Below, piece by piece: positions 36,988-44,077 of a stretch of DNA of 64,000 bases (the stretch's first letter is position 1; every line of letters begins with the position of its first letter). The notes under the pieces were generated by a model, which made no database searches, was not told the DNA's origin, and saw only the letters and a list, made by a program, of their open reading frames with translations. Made by a program: the position numbers and the translations under genes. This DNA is from Fumia sp045615345 (GTDB lineage: Bacteria; Bacillota; Clostridia; Oscillospirales; Ruminococcaceae): NCBI GenBank assembly GCA_045615345.1, contig JAZLER010000034.1:3784-67783 (forward strand), read 5' to 3'.

Positions 36988-38026
36988 TTACTGACCCCCT
37001 CACGGGAATTTCGGTTTCTGAAAGTTCTATGTTTTTTTCACTGCCGTTTACAGAAGTGAAAGTGACATCAAGAATTCCTTCAGTATCAATAAGTCTTTTT
37101 TCAATCTGACTGACCCTTACGGTAACAGGACCACTGTCAGGCCAGTTTTCTGTGAGTTCTTTAAAATACCCGTCAATCGTTTCGCCGATTTTTTCCTGCA
37201 AAACATCAAAACTGTAATCCGTCTGGTAAGTTAAAGAAAGCTCGATGTTTATCGGTTTGGCGGTTACACTTTCAACTGTTACCCTGTGACCTATGGGGGC
37301 TATTCCGAGACCTTCACCGCTTACAGGGTCAACTTCATTCTGTACCTTTTCAACAAGACTTTCATCGGGAAGTCCGGCGTTTGAAGTTATAACAAGTCGT
37401 ACCGTTCCGCCGCCATAGTAATGAGGATTTACAAGCACTTTTCCGACTCCGTCAATTTCCCTGACTTTTTGTCTGTAATCGGCCTGATTACCGCCAAATG
37501 AAGCGTTTTTAATGCTCTGGATATATCTTTTTCTGAAACTTTCTGTGTCCTCTTCATCAGCACCCGGAGTAACAATTGCCGTGATTTTTGCCGATGTCAG
37601 GCCATCGATGTACTCCACAGGGAGAAGAATTCCGGTAAGATGATTAGCAGTTGAACCGGCTTTGTCTGCTTTGAGTTTAAAAGTTGTTTCCGTAATTTTT
37701 TCGGTTACCGTAAAACTCTGGTCATCAATCATAAAGCGGCTGCCAATCGGTACTTCTTTTGAAAACTCGCCGAGTGCTTCTGCACAGGTAGCTTCATAAG
37801 GCGTTATACCTCGTTCCATCGCACGCCTTACAAGATATTCCCTGCTTGCAGTATCAGCAAAGGACTCATTTAAGACCACCGAAAGTTCAATATATAAAAG
37901 CGCCATCTCAAGTGCGGCAGGTGCCAATGCATTATAAATAACAGAACCCTCGCGTTTATCCAAATTATCAGGAATTTTTGAAAGCATATTTTCTAAAATC
38001 TTTTCAAAAGTCATCTGTTCATACAT
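36974..38026 (-). CDS. xkdT: Baseplate J protein, XkdT-like
   Basis: 350 residues, normal for the family. Contains DNLDKREGSVIYNALAPAAL, ARREGITPYEAT-like VRRAMERGITPYEAT, PGADEEDTESFRKRYIQS and GGNQADYRQKVREIDGVG, the conserved baseplate_J core. Forms the wedge that links the tail tube to the fibres and contracts with the sheath. Overlaps both neighbours. Confidence 0.9.
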   Translation of the reverse strand: MYEQMTFEKILENMLSKIPDNLDKREGSVIYNALAPAALEMALLYIELSVVLNESFADTASREYLVRRAMERGITPYEATCAEALGEFSKEVPIGSRFMIDDQSFTVTEKITETTFKLKADKAGSTANHLTGILLPVEYIDGLTSAKITAIVTPGADEEDTESFRKRYIQSIKNASFGGNQADYRQKVREIDGVGKVLVNPHYYGGGTVRLVITSNAGLPDESLVEKVQNEVDPVSGEGLGIAPIGHRVTVESVTAKPINIELSLTYQTDYSFDVLQEKIGETIDGYFKELTENWPDSGPVTVRVSQIEKRLIDTEGILDVTFTSVNGSEKNIELSETEIPVRGSVNEKQ

Positions 38027-38378
38027 TAATTATCACTTCCTTTTTCTCTTCAATATCGCCAAAAACTGTCTTTACAGTAAAGTTCACCATAACCTTTCCC
38101 TTGTCGGCATCAAAAGAAAAGTTCTCAACGGCAGTTATCCTGTCATCGCACATCAAAGCCTCTGTGATACGGCGTTTGATCTCGGGCCACAGGTAAGAAA
38201 CCTCTCTGCCTATAAGCTCCGAAAACTCTGCGCCGTAGTTCCAGCTGTAAACGGGATAGACATACCTCTCACAATTAAGTATCAGATAAACTGCCTGCCG
38301 TATGGCGTCAATTCCGTCCGTAAAACCTTTGATTTTTCTGTTTTCGATATCAATGAGGTAAGTTTTTGTTTCAGTCAA
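38019..38378 (-). CDS. Baseplate protein of the DUF2634/XkdS family
   Basis: 119 residues with KTYLIDIENRKIKGFTDGID, AIRQAVYLILNCERYVYPVY and SWNYGAEFSELIGR, which match the gp25-like/XkdS family. It probably forms part of the baseplate hub at the start of the sheath. It overlaps the baseplate J gene by 8 bp. Confidence 0.86.
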   Translation of the reverse strand: MTETKTYLIDIENRKIKGFTDGIDAIRQAVYLILNCERYVYPVYSWNYGAEFSELIGREVSYLWPEIKRRITEALMCDDRITAVENFSFDADKGKVMVNFTVKTVFGDIEEKKEVIINV

Positions 38379-38380
38379 TA

Positions 38381-38695
38381 TTATTCCTCCTTGATTTTGT
38401 CTAAAATTAAAAATTTCTGTCCGCCCTGCATACGCAAAAGCAAGACTTTGTCACCTGTTTTAATGGCGTTTAAAAGCTTAAGCTTTATAAATTCTCCCGA
38501 GTATTCAGCTGTTATTTCGTAATCAGTAAGGTTTCTGGGGACTATAAGCATTTTTTCTGAAATCTGTAACTTCTGCTCCACTCTGACAGCCAGAGGTGAA
38601 GTCGATATAACCTCACCCGACATAATGTTTACAGGCTTTTTATCTTCAATAGTTTCAAAGCACACCTTTTTTATAAGGTTTAAAAAATCATTCAG
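38381..38695 (-). CDS. XkdR/DUF2577-like baseplate protein, probable CTG start
   Basis: The body (SGEVISTSPLAVRVEQKLQ, KTGDKVLLLRMQGGQKFLIL) is the DUF2577 family. The only ATG/GTG/TTG start in frame (GTG 38665) has no ribosome-binding site, whereas AAGGAGG (38710-38704) lies 8 bp before an in-frame CTG at 38695, which restores the family-like N-terminus NDFLNLIKKV. I therefore start at CTG (104 residues). It overlaps xkdQ by 8 bp. Confidence 0.75.
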   Translation of the reverse strand: MNDFLNLIKKVCFETIEDKKPVNIMSGEVISTSPLAVRVEQKLQISEKMLIVPRNLTDYEITAEYSGEFIKLKLLNAIKTGDKVLLLRMQGGQKFLILDKIKEE

Positions 38696-39635
38696 AGAAA
38701 TCCCCTCCTTTCAATGACAGGTCCATCGTATGGTCGTTTTCGGAAAATATGTGGGTCACTTTTGTAACCGTCATATTTCCTTTATATTCGGGAATGTCGA
38801 TGTAAATACCGCTGCCGGCTCTTATCCTTATATCCCCGGTGATACCGCTTAACGAAAGCGTTTTCTTCGGATTTTTAAGCTCTGCTAAAAGTTTATTTGC
38901 AACCTCTTTGCCGTTTTCGTCACCATTGATATGGGAAAAGTACTGAAGTACCCCGAATTTTTGCTGAAGTTGTTTGTCCTCAGCAATACTTACTTCCCTT
39001 AAACCTTTTTTACTGTCCTCATGCAAAAGTTTTATACGGTTAAAGGAATTATCAATACTCGAAGTAAGACTATAATTCTCAAAACACTCACTGTCAATCA
39101 GCAAATTTGTCTGTAAAGCAGAAAGCTTTACAAGGCACAAACCCCCGAAATTATCGTATAAAACATACTCTTCACCCGTGTTTTCATATGTAAGGTCAAG
39201 GGCTGTTTCAATTATGTCAAAAAGCGTTTTTGAGTCTTCAACGCGATAAGGAATTTTATATTTTGTATCGTCAACTCTGTCTGTTTTCAGCAAAAACTGA
39301 GTTGCAATCAGCTTTAAAACCTCCGAGGCTGTCTTGTTCTGGTAAACAAGATTATCCTTGTTTTTTAAATATCGCAGGCTGTCAAAAGCTGTAACCGAAA
39401 AACTACCCGTAGCGCCATTTTTTGTGTAGTTCATAATAAATCCCGAAAACACCCCTTCATCCCCAACAAAAAAGCTCACCTTATCACCCTCCGATGGCGT
39501 AAAACCAATATCGGGGATTATAAAGGTAAGCTTTGAAGGTGTCAGTTTTCGTGACATTTCCCATCTTAAATTTTCTTCGGGAATTATGATATACCCTTTG
39601 CCGTTATGCTCAATCTGAAGCCTTAAATCAGCCAA
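38688..39635 (-). CDS. xkdQ: Tail hub protein, XkdQ-like (late control D family)
   Basis: 315 residues. Typical features: LRWEMSRKLTPSKLTF, the GVFSGFIMNYTK loop, FSVTAFDSLRYLKNKD and SLKGGDFSE at the end. The family (phage XkdQ / T4 gp27-like hub) joins tail tube and spike. It overlaps the LysM gene by 8 bp. Confidence 0.87.
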   Translation of the reverse strand: MADLRLQIEHNGKGYIIIPEENLRWEMSRKLTPSKLTFIIPDIGFTPSEGDKVSFFVGDEGVFSGFIMNYTKNGATGSFSVTAFDSLRYLKNKDNLVYQNKTASEVLKLIATQFLLKTDRVDDTKYKIPYRVEDSKTLFDIIETALDLTYENTGEEYVLYDNFGGLCLVKLSALQTNLLIDSECFENYSLTSSIDNSFNRIKLLHEDSKKGLREVSIAEDKQLQQKFGVLQYFSHINGDENGKEVANKLLAELKNPKKTLSLSGITGDIRIRAGSGIYIDIPEYKGNMTVTKVTHIFSENDHTMDLSLKGGDFSE

Positions 39636-40266
39636 AGTATATCACCTGCCCGGGATAAATCAAGTTAGGATTGCTTATGTTATTAAGTTTTGCAATTTCT
39701 TTATATCTGTTACCATCACCAAGCTCGGTTTTACAGATGTTATAAAGACAATCGCCCTTTTTCACAGTGTAGCTTTTAGCAGGAGTTTTAACTTCACGGG
39801 TGACAGTATTTGCCGCATTACTTGTGGCAACCGAATATTCTTTCAGCTTGTAACTTTTATATTCACGAAGCTTAAAGGAAACCACACAGTCAATACCGTT
39901 TTCTGCACTTTCCGATACCGTCATATCCTCAATGCTCACAAGGATGTTGGTGTCGTAAAGCAATCTGCCTTTTTCATTTGTCCTTGAAGCGAGAAAGTAA
40001 ACAGCTTTTTTATCGCGTTTAATAGCCTCAAACTTCTGAAGATAAAAATTTGACGGCAGAAAACCATCAGGATAATAAGAAAACGGATACTGCTTCTGCG
40101 GAAAAAGTGCCTCAAAAGAAATCTCCCGAAGTCCCGGTGACTTTAAAATGCTTATCTCTTCACCATTCAAAAGGGTTGATACCCTGTTTTTGTTTTTGTT
40201 TGTAATGTTAAGCCTTGACGGAGTTACCGGAAGCGCAATCCCGTCAAGATAGAAAATATATGCCAT
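39628..40266 (-). CDS. Tail protein with C-terminal LysM (XkdP-like)
   Basis: 212 residues from ATG 40266 (AAAGGAGGG upstream); 18 extra codons upstream are unlikely. The first 130 residues match the XkdP/T4 gp53-like tail protein (PVTPSRLNITNKNKNRVSTL), and the C-terminal 45 form a LysM domain (KSYTVKKGDCLYNICKTELG, LYPGQVIYFG-like end). LysM binds peptidoglycan or helps fold the hub. Confidence 0.86.
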   Translation of the reverse strand: MAYIFYLDGIALPVTPSRLNITNKNKNRVSTLLNGEEISILKSPGLREISFEALFPQKQYPFSYYPDGFLPSNFYLQKFEAIKRDKKAVYFLASRTNEKGRLLYDTNILVSIEDMTVSESAENGIDCVVSFKLREYKSYKLKEYSVATSNAANTVTREVKTPAKSYTVKKGDCLYNICKTELGDGNRYKEIAKLNNISNPNLIYPGQVIYFG

Positions 40267-40302
40267 TTTATCCCTCCTTTTATAAAACATATAAATTCCA
40301 AT

Positions 40303-40329
40303 AAAAAAACCGCACCAAGCGGTACGGTT
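40303..40329 (-). terminator. Repeated terminator element, copy 1
   Basis: On the minus strand ACCGC, loop TTGGT, GCGGT (40323-40309) followed by seven T. Nearly the same sequence occurs at about 47982-48010 and 50953-50981. It ends the membrane-protein gene at 40391. Confidence 0.75.
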
Positions 40330-40345
40330 AAATATTAAATTTAGT

Positions 40346-40390
40346 CCATTTGGGGACGTACATTTTTTGGTACTGTTTTCCTGAAAAATG
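40346..40390 (+). repeat. REP-like repeat R1, copy 2
   Basis: CCATTTGGGGACGTACA ... GGTACTGTTTTCC, followed without break by the stop codon region of the membrane protein, exactly as at 25484. Confidence 0.75.
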
Positions 40391-40879
40391 TTAAAACTTA
40401 CAGCTCGGGTCGATGGATTTCATTAATTTTTTAAACAAAACCCTTGCCCAGAAAACCGCATCCGATGTAACTTTCTCCTCCCCTGTCCATTCTTTGAGCT
40501 TTTCTTTGTACTTTCGTATCAAAACAATAGCCACAAGCCTTATAATAAGGCAGATTAAAAAGAGGATTAAACCAAAATACGTACCTAAAAAGAAACCTGC
40601 GTAAATACGCATATTAATGTCATTGGATACAGCTGAAAAATATATCAGGAACAACGGAGGCAAAAAAGTTAAAAAGTTTTCCTTTCTGAAAAAGAGAATG
40701 GCATACGCTATAGAAATTATAGTTAATACAGGAGAAAATAAATATAGTACAACAGACAAGAAAAAGTAAACAAAATCATTAAAATCAAACCGCTCAAAAA
40801 TCAACAGTGCACCAAAAATCATTATTGATAAAACAATTAAAATACTGTGATTTGCCAGTATTTTTAAGAATTTTTTCAT
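40391..40879 (-). CDS. Four-helix membrane protein, immunity-like family
   Basis: 162 residues with about four hydrophobic segments and the conserved tail WTGEEKVTSDAVFWARVLF. Its last 100 bp are nearly identical in DNA to those of the genes at 25529, 51190 and 52943, whereas the first half differs much more. It lies alone between the tail genes and a soluble cargo protein; I see no intact toxin beside it, so it may be an orphan immunity gene. Confidence 0.65.
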   Translation of the reverse strand: MKKFLKILANHSILIVLSIMIFGALLIFERFDFNDFVYFFLSVVLYLFSPVLTIISIAYAILFFRKENFLTFLPPLFLIYFSAVSNDINMRIYAGFFLGTYFGLILFLICLIIRLVAIVLIRKYKEKLKEWTGEEKVTSDAVFWARVLFKKLMKSIDPSCKF

Positions 40880-40891
40880 AATCAGAGCCTC

Positions 40892-40998
40892 CTACGGTTT
40901 CCAGGGATAATCATAAAACATATTATATAAGTAACTCTTATTGATTGAGTCATAATAAAACTTAACGCCATTCCAACATGGGCGATAATTCCAATGCC
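40892..40998 (-). pseudogene. Remnant related to the FRFDEIWD family
   Basis: Open for about 35 codons: WNYRPCWNGVKFYYDSINK, ending YDYPWKP and stop, with no usable start. The WNGVK-FYxD core is shared with the relics at 32130 and 53930. It lies between a membrane-protein gene and repeat sequence. Confidence 0.35.
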
Positions 40999-41000
40999 AT

Positions 41001-41041
41001 TTGTGCCATTTGGGAATGGGGCAGTTTTTGTTACATTCTAT
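41001..41041 (+). repeat. REP-like repeat R3, copy 1
   Basis: Contains GCCATTTGGGAATGGGGCAG and TTTTTGTTACATT. Other copies are at about 41838-41872 and 48047-48076. Confidence 0.6.
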
Positions 41042-41042
41042 G

Positions 41043-41780
41043 TTAATCTACCTGAAAATCCTCATCTTTGGCAAGTTTTTTGCCATGCTTGTCACAAACT
41101 GCCAGAACTTTTTCCAAAAGCTCTTTTTTACTGTATTTATCCTTTTTAAACTGCACTTTAAAAACAGTATGCCAGTTTACGAAGCTTAGAAATATATCGG
41201 GTTTTACGGATTTTGTGAATTCAAGCATTTCTTCTTTGTTTTTAAAGTCCGTTAAAAGATTTAAATCCTTATATCCGTAAAGCTCGGGAAATACATAGTC
41301 TAAATTATGAAGTAGTGAAAAATAAGTTTTTATGAGTTTGATATCTGCACCATTTGTAATGCTTGCTACCTCAAGTTTATCAGCAAAAACATTATCACAA
41401 GGCAGATTATAAGCTTTCAGAAACGCTTTATAATACTCACCGAAAAGGTTTTCCGTATATCTGTCAGGAAGTTTTAATATGAGCTTCTTTTGAAATTTTT
41501 CTTCCTTTTTTGTCAGTGTTCTCGGCTGTCCCAATACATCAAAAGTATTAAAGACAGTGTGTCCTTCGAGCAACACTTCCATGAGGTTTGTTGCAAATGG
41601 AATAAGTTCTTCGAATTTGTCCTCACAGTCCGCATCAAAGTAAGAAATCTCAAACATATCCATATCAGAATCCGCAGGAAGTCTGTCATTTAAGTGAAAA
41701 CTATTATACACCGTCAGAAGGCTTGTGCCCCAGCCCTCATAATCCAAAAAATCATCAATATTATAAAGCATTAATTTCAC
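41043..41780 (-). CDS. Uncharacterised acidic soluble protein, possible immunity protein
   Basis: 245 residues, no signal peptide or membrane helix, many Asp/Glu in the first half (NDRLPADSDMDMFEISYFDA) and a basic C-terminal 30. I do not recognise the family. It lies downstream of a toxin N-terminal stub (41861-41953), separated only by repeats, which is where the immunity gene of a lost toxin would stand. It is set within the tail operon between the tape-measure remnant and xkdP, where phages carry cargo genes. Confidence 0.6.
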   Translation of the reverse strand: MKLMLYNIDDFLDYEGWGTSLLTVYNSFHLNDRLPADSDMDMFEISYFDADCEDKFEELIPFATNLMEVLLEGHTVFNTFDVLGQPRTLTKKEEKFQKKLILKLPDRYTENLFGEYYKAFLKAYNLPCDNVFADKLEVASITNGADIKLIKTYFSLLHNLDYVFPELYGYKDLNLLTDFKNKEEMLEFTKSVKPDIFLSFVNWHTVFKVQFKKDKYSKKELLEKVLAVCDKHGKKLAKDEDFQVD

Positions 41781-41802
41781 CTCATAAAATTATTCTAAGT
41801 GC

Positions 41803-41872
41803 CATTTGGGAATGTACATTCTTTGGTACTGTTTGCCATTTTGGGACGGGGCAGTTTTTGTTACATTATATG
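41803..41872 (+). repeat. Joined R1 and R3 repeats
   Basis: A degenerate R1 (CCATTTGGGAATGTACATTC, then TTTGGTACTG) is followed directly by R3 (GGGACGGGGCAG, TTTTTGTTACATTATAT). It breaks off the toxin N-terminal fragment that starts at 41953. Confidence 0.65.
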
Positions 41873-41953
41873 CCCGATAACAGTGCTTCCATTAATATTC
41901 TTAAAATATTCTGGGCTACCAACATCGTAGCCGTTTGAGCCTTTAAGTACCAT
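41861..41953 (-). pseudogene. Toxin N-terminal fragment cut by a repeat
   Basis: ATG 41953 opens MVLKGSNGYDVGSPEYFKNI followed by NGSTVIGHIM and stop. It matches the first 30 residues of the toxins at 26071 and 54818. The break is exactly at the R3 repeat. The remaining 100 bp up to 42051 hold a short palindrome with GGCGGATATCATCCGCC. Confidence 0.8.
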
Positions 41954-42051
41954 AATTGTACCACATATCCTTTAAATTGTAAATATTATCTGCATAGGCG
42001 GATATCATCCGCCCGCATTCTGATTCATAAGATAAATAATCTGTATCCAAC

Positions 42052-42079
42052 AAAAAACCGTGTCTTTCGACACGGTTTT
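42052..42079. terminator. Terminator after the SLOG gene
   Basis: AAAACCGTGTC (42054-42064), loop TTTC, GACACGGTTTT (42069-42079); on the minus strand it is followed by T residues. It comes 3 bp after the stop of the SLOG protein gene. Confidence 0.85.
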
Positions 42080-42081
42080 AG

Positions 42082-42453
42082 TTAAAATGGTAACCTGAAT
42101 TTCTTTTTTTCATTTTCGGGATTATACTGTATAACCTTTACGGGTTTACCCAACATTTTAGCTTTATTTACAGTGTACATAGTTCCCTTTGACTCTCCGT
42201 CCCAGATAGCAATAAGCATATCACATGCCTCAACAATCTGGTCATTGCGTTTAAGCGGTGCTATCTTACCCGGATACTTGTCATACTCAGGCTTGAACAC
42301 GATAAACTCAAGCTTATTGCGTTTGGCATACGCCTCAGCAATCGAGTCAACACCCCTCGCTCCTCCTGAAACAATCGCAGTAGTTCCCTCAGGGATAAAT
42401 GGTGCTAAATCAAAATTTGTAATGCTTCTTGAACCGATAATTGCCAGTTTCAT
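42082..42453 (-). CDS. SLOG-family (DUF2493/YspA-like) nucleotide-binding protein
   Basis: 123 residues from ATG 42453 with GGAGG just upstream. Rossmann-like signature KLAIIGSRSITNFD, then the SGGARGVDSIAEAYAKR motif that binds nucleotides or their derivatives, as in DprA/LOG/SLOG proteins. SLOG proteins are often sensors or effectors in phage-defence systems. It is placed as cargo between the tape-measure remnant and the soluble protein at 41043, with its own terminator. Confidence 0.82.
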   Translation of the reverse strand: MKLAIIGSRSITNFDLAPFIPEGTTAIVSGGARGVDSIAEAYAKRNKLEFIVFKPEYDKYPGKIAPLKRNDQIVEACDMLIAIWDGESKGTMYTVNKAKMLGKPVKVIQYNPENEKKKFRLPF

Positions 42454-42483
42454 AAAAACCTCCCTCAAATTAAAAATCAACAA

Positions 42484-42706
42484 TTGCTATATAGAATGCT
42501 TGTTCTTAAACACTTGTTTTAGTATAACACATAATTTTTCATTTGTAAAGTGTTTTTAAAAAAAGAAAATTTATTCTATCGGTAAGTGGTCTGTGCCTTC
42601 CGCCTTGTTGCCGTACAAACGGCAACATATTAAATCCATTCGCCAAAGCGAACACCTTGCCTGTTCGCTATTACCTTTTACTTTAAATTGATGTGTCTTC
42701 GGCACA
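42484..42706. other. Gene-free stretch with three palindromes
   Basis: Contains hairpins TTGCCG-TACAAA-CGGCAA, TTCGC-CAAA-GCGAA and, overlapping the stop of the tape-measure remnant, ATTGATGTG with CACATCAAT around 42687-42711, which could end minus-strand transcription. No gene is seen. Confidence 0.5.
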
Positions 42707-43066
42707 TCAATAATGTACTCCCTCGCCGCAATTCCTGATAGCTTCATTAAGCTTCTCGGTCATACTGAAAACCACATTATCTATATCAAGCTCAGAATTT
42801 ATGCTGTTGTAATTTACCGAATTAACATTAAAAGTTTTGTTTTCGGGGGAAATATTATTCACATTGTGTGAAAGGTTACTTACTCTGTAACTGTTATTAT
42901 TCGCTCCCCCGTTACTTATGTTTAAGTTAAAACGATTTTGCGGATTTAAATTCTGCTTTACAACATTATGGTAATTTGAAATTGATTTTGAAAACTCGGG
43001 ATTAACCTTCAAAAAACTGTTAAAATGAATATTTTTCTTAAAAACTTTAAATCTGTCAAAAATAAT
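42707..43066 (-). CDS. Very short tape-measure protein or its C-terminal remnant
   Basis: It occupies the tape-measure slot directly after the tail chaperone frameshift gene, but is only about 119 codons. The end DNVVFSMTEKLNEAIRNC, GEGVHY resembles the C-terminus of clostridial tape-measure proteins; the middle is Asn-rich (NISNGGANNNSYRVSNLSHN). GGAGG (43078-43074) stands 7 bp before an in-frame ATT at 43066; the next start, TTG 43012, has no site. An internal deletion that removed most of the gene is the simplest reading, which would make a normal tail impossible. Confidence 0.55.
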   Translation of the reverse strand: MIFDRFKVFKKNIHFNSFLKVNPEFSKSISNYHNVVKQNLNPQNRFNLNISNGGANNNSYRVSNLSHNVNNISPENKTFNVNSVNYNSINSELDIDNVVFSMTEKLNEAIRNCGEGVHY

Positions 43067-43068
43067 AA

Positions 43069-43218
43069 TTATTCCTCCTCATAAAGCTCGAGTGAAGCTA
43101 AGATAAAAGCCTTATCGTACTCAGAAAGCTTTAAAAACTCGCACGGCATAAGATTGAACCGGTGAAGACATATATGCAACAGATTTGCATCGAAATCTCC
43201 ACCGGAAATCAGTTTTTT
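43069..43218 (-). other. Tail chaperone -1 frameshift extension (T part)
   Basis: The -1 frame after the slippery site codes for LISGGDFDANLLHICLHRFN, then a helical stretch ending ASLELYEEE and stop at 43069. This is like the T extension of gpGT-type chaperones that recruit the tape measure. It has no start codon of its own, so it must be made by frameshifting. Confidence 0.78.
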
Positions 43219-43601
43219 GCCGTGTTTACCATACCGGAGAAATCCTCATCAAAGCCATTGATTTTTCCGATTTTATCGAGATACGAAGCATATTCACCGG
43301 GAGTAAGCATAGCTTTAAGAAGACTATCAGCCCCCATCACACCGTAACTGTCCTGTAAATTTACATTTTCAAGGTCAGGATAAATGGTGCAGCACGCCGC
43401 CAAAAGTCCCAGATATTTATCCATATCAAGTTCCCCGCCCTTTTTATACGAAGCGTTACGGAGCATTTCGTCCTCATCGGATGTAATGGCACGATATTCC
43501 CATAAAATAGCTTCCCCGTTTTCCGAAAAGCGTTTTGAAACAATACACTTTTCATTTTCAGGAAGATGAGCATTCTGTTTTAAAAAAGCCTCGAGTGTCA
43601 T
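43209..43601 (-). CDS. xkdN: Tail assembly chaperone (XkdN-like, G protein)
   Basis: 130 residues: LEAFLKQNAHLPENEKCIVS, the VSKRFSENGEAILWEYRAIT core and a helical end YASYLDKIGKINGFDEDF. It matches XkdN-type tail chaperones that follow the tail tube gene. Stop at 43209 directly after the A AAA AAC heptamer. Confidence 0.86.
   Translation of the reverse strand: MTLEAFLKQNAHLPENEKCIVSKRFSENGEAILWEYRAITSDEDEMLRNASYKKGGELDMDKYLGLLAACCTIYPDLENVNLQDSYGVMGADSLLKAMLTPGEYASYLDKIGKINGFDEDFSGMVNTAKN
43212..43218 (-). promoter_or_regulatory. Programmed -1 frameshift site A AAA AAC
   Basis: In the chaperone frame the codons are GCA AAA AAC TGA. The heptamer A AAA AAC is a classic slippery sequence; a -1 slip continues in the T frame. 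Confidence 0.8.
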
Positions 43602-43602
43602 A

Positions 43603-44067
43603 TTACATACCTCTTATATCTTTAAAAGTTTCAGGGATTTCAAAATCTTCAAATGTAAAGTTTACAGCCTCCTGCAAAAACTCATCGGAAGCACTGAATT
43701 TTGTTAAAATTCCGCTGTTGAGATTGCAGTCTTTGAGGATTACTGTCTGTCTGCCGACAGAGGATGTGGGGTCCTCATTTGTAACCTGGATATCAAAATA
43801 AATATCCTCGCCGGTTTCCTTGAATTTATAAAGCAATTTTCTGAAAACCGAAGTATTATAATGGAAAACAGCCTTTCCCATACCTTTCCATCCGGTAGAT
43901 TTATTACCCTGACCGGGTTTTCCGAGAATAGGAACTTTAACTTTAGTTTTCTCAAAATTAGCCTCAAGCTCGATAGCCTGCATAAAATGATAACGGCGGT
44001 TATCAATAACAATATAACATTCGGCAAGGGATGCAGAAATCGCATCTTTTGCATTCATTATAGCCAT
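43603..44067 (-). CDS. xkdM: Phage tail tube protein (XkdM-like)
   Basis: 154 residues from ATG 44067, chosen because GGAGGG stands 5 bp before it. NAKDAISASLAECYIVIDNR, then KVKVPILGKPGQGNKSTGWK, the signature of myovirus tail tubes of the XkdM family, and KDCNLNSGILTKFS. Builds the inner tube inside the sheath. Confidence 0.92.
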   Translation of the reverse strand: MAIMNAKDAISASLAECYIVIDNRRYHFMQAIELEANFEKTKVKVPILGKPGQGNKSTGWKGMGKAVFHYNTSVFRKLLYKFKETGEDIYFDIQVTNEDPTSSVGRQTVILKDCNLNSGILTKFSASDEFLQEAVNFTFEDFEIPETFKDIRGM

Positions 44068-44077
44068 ACTATCCCTC

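Noticed and set aside
42707..43012. Independent Asn-rich small protein starting at TTG 43012
   Set aside because: No ribosome-binding site at that codon; the frame continues upstream to a well-placed site and lies in the tape-measure position, so a tape-measure remnant is more likely.
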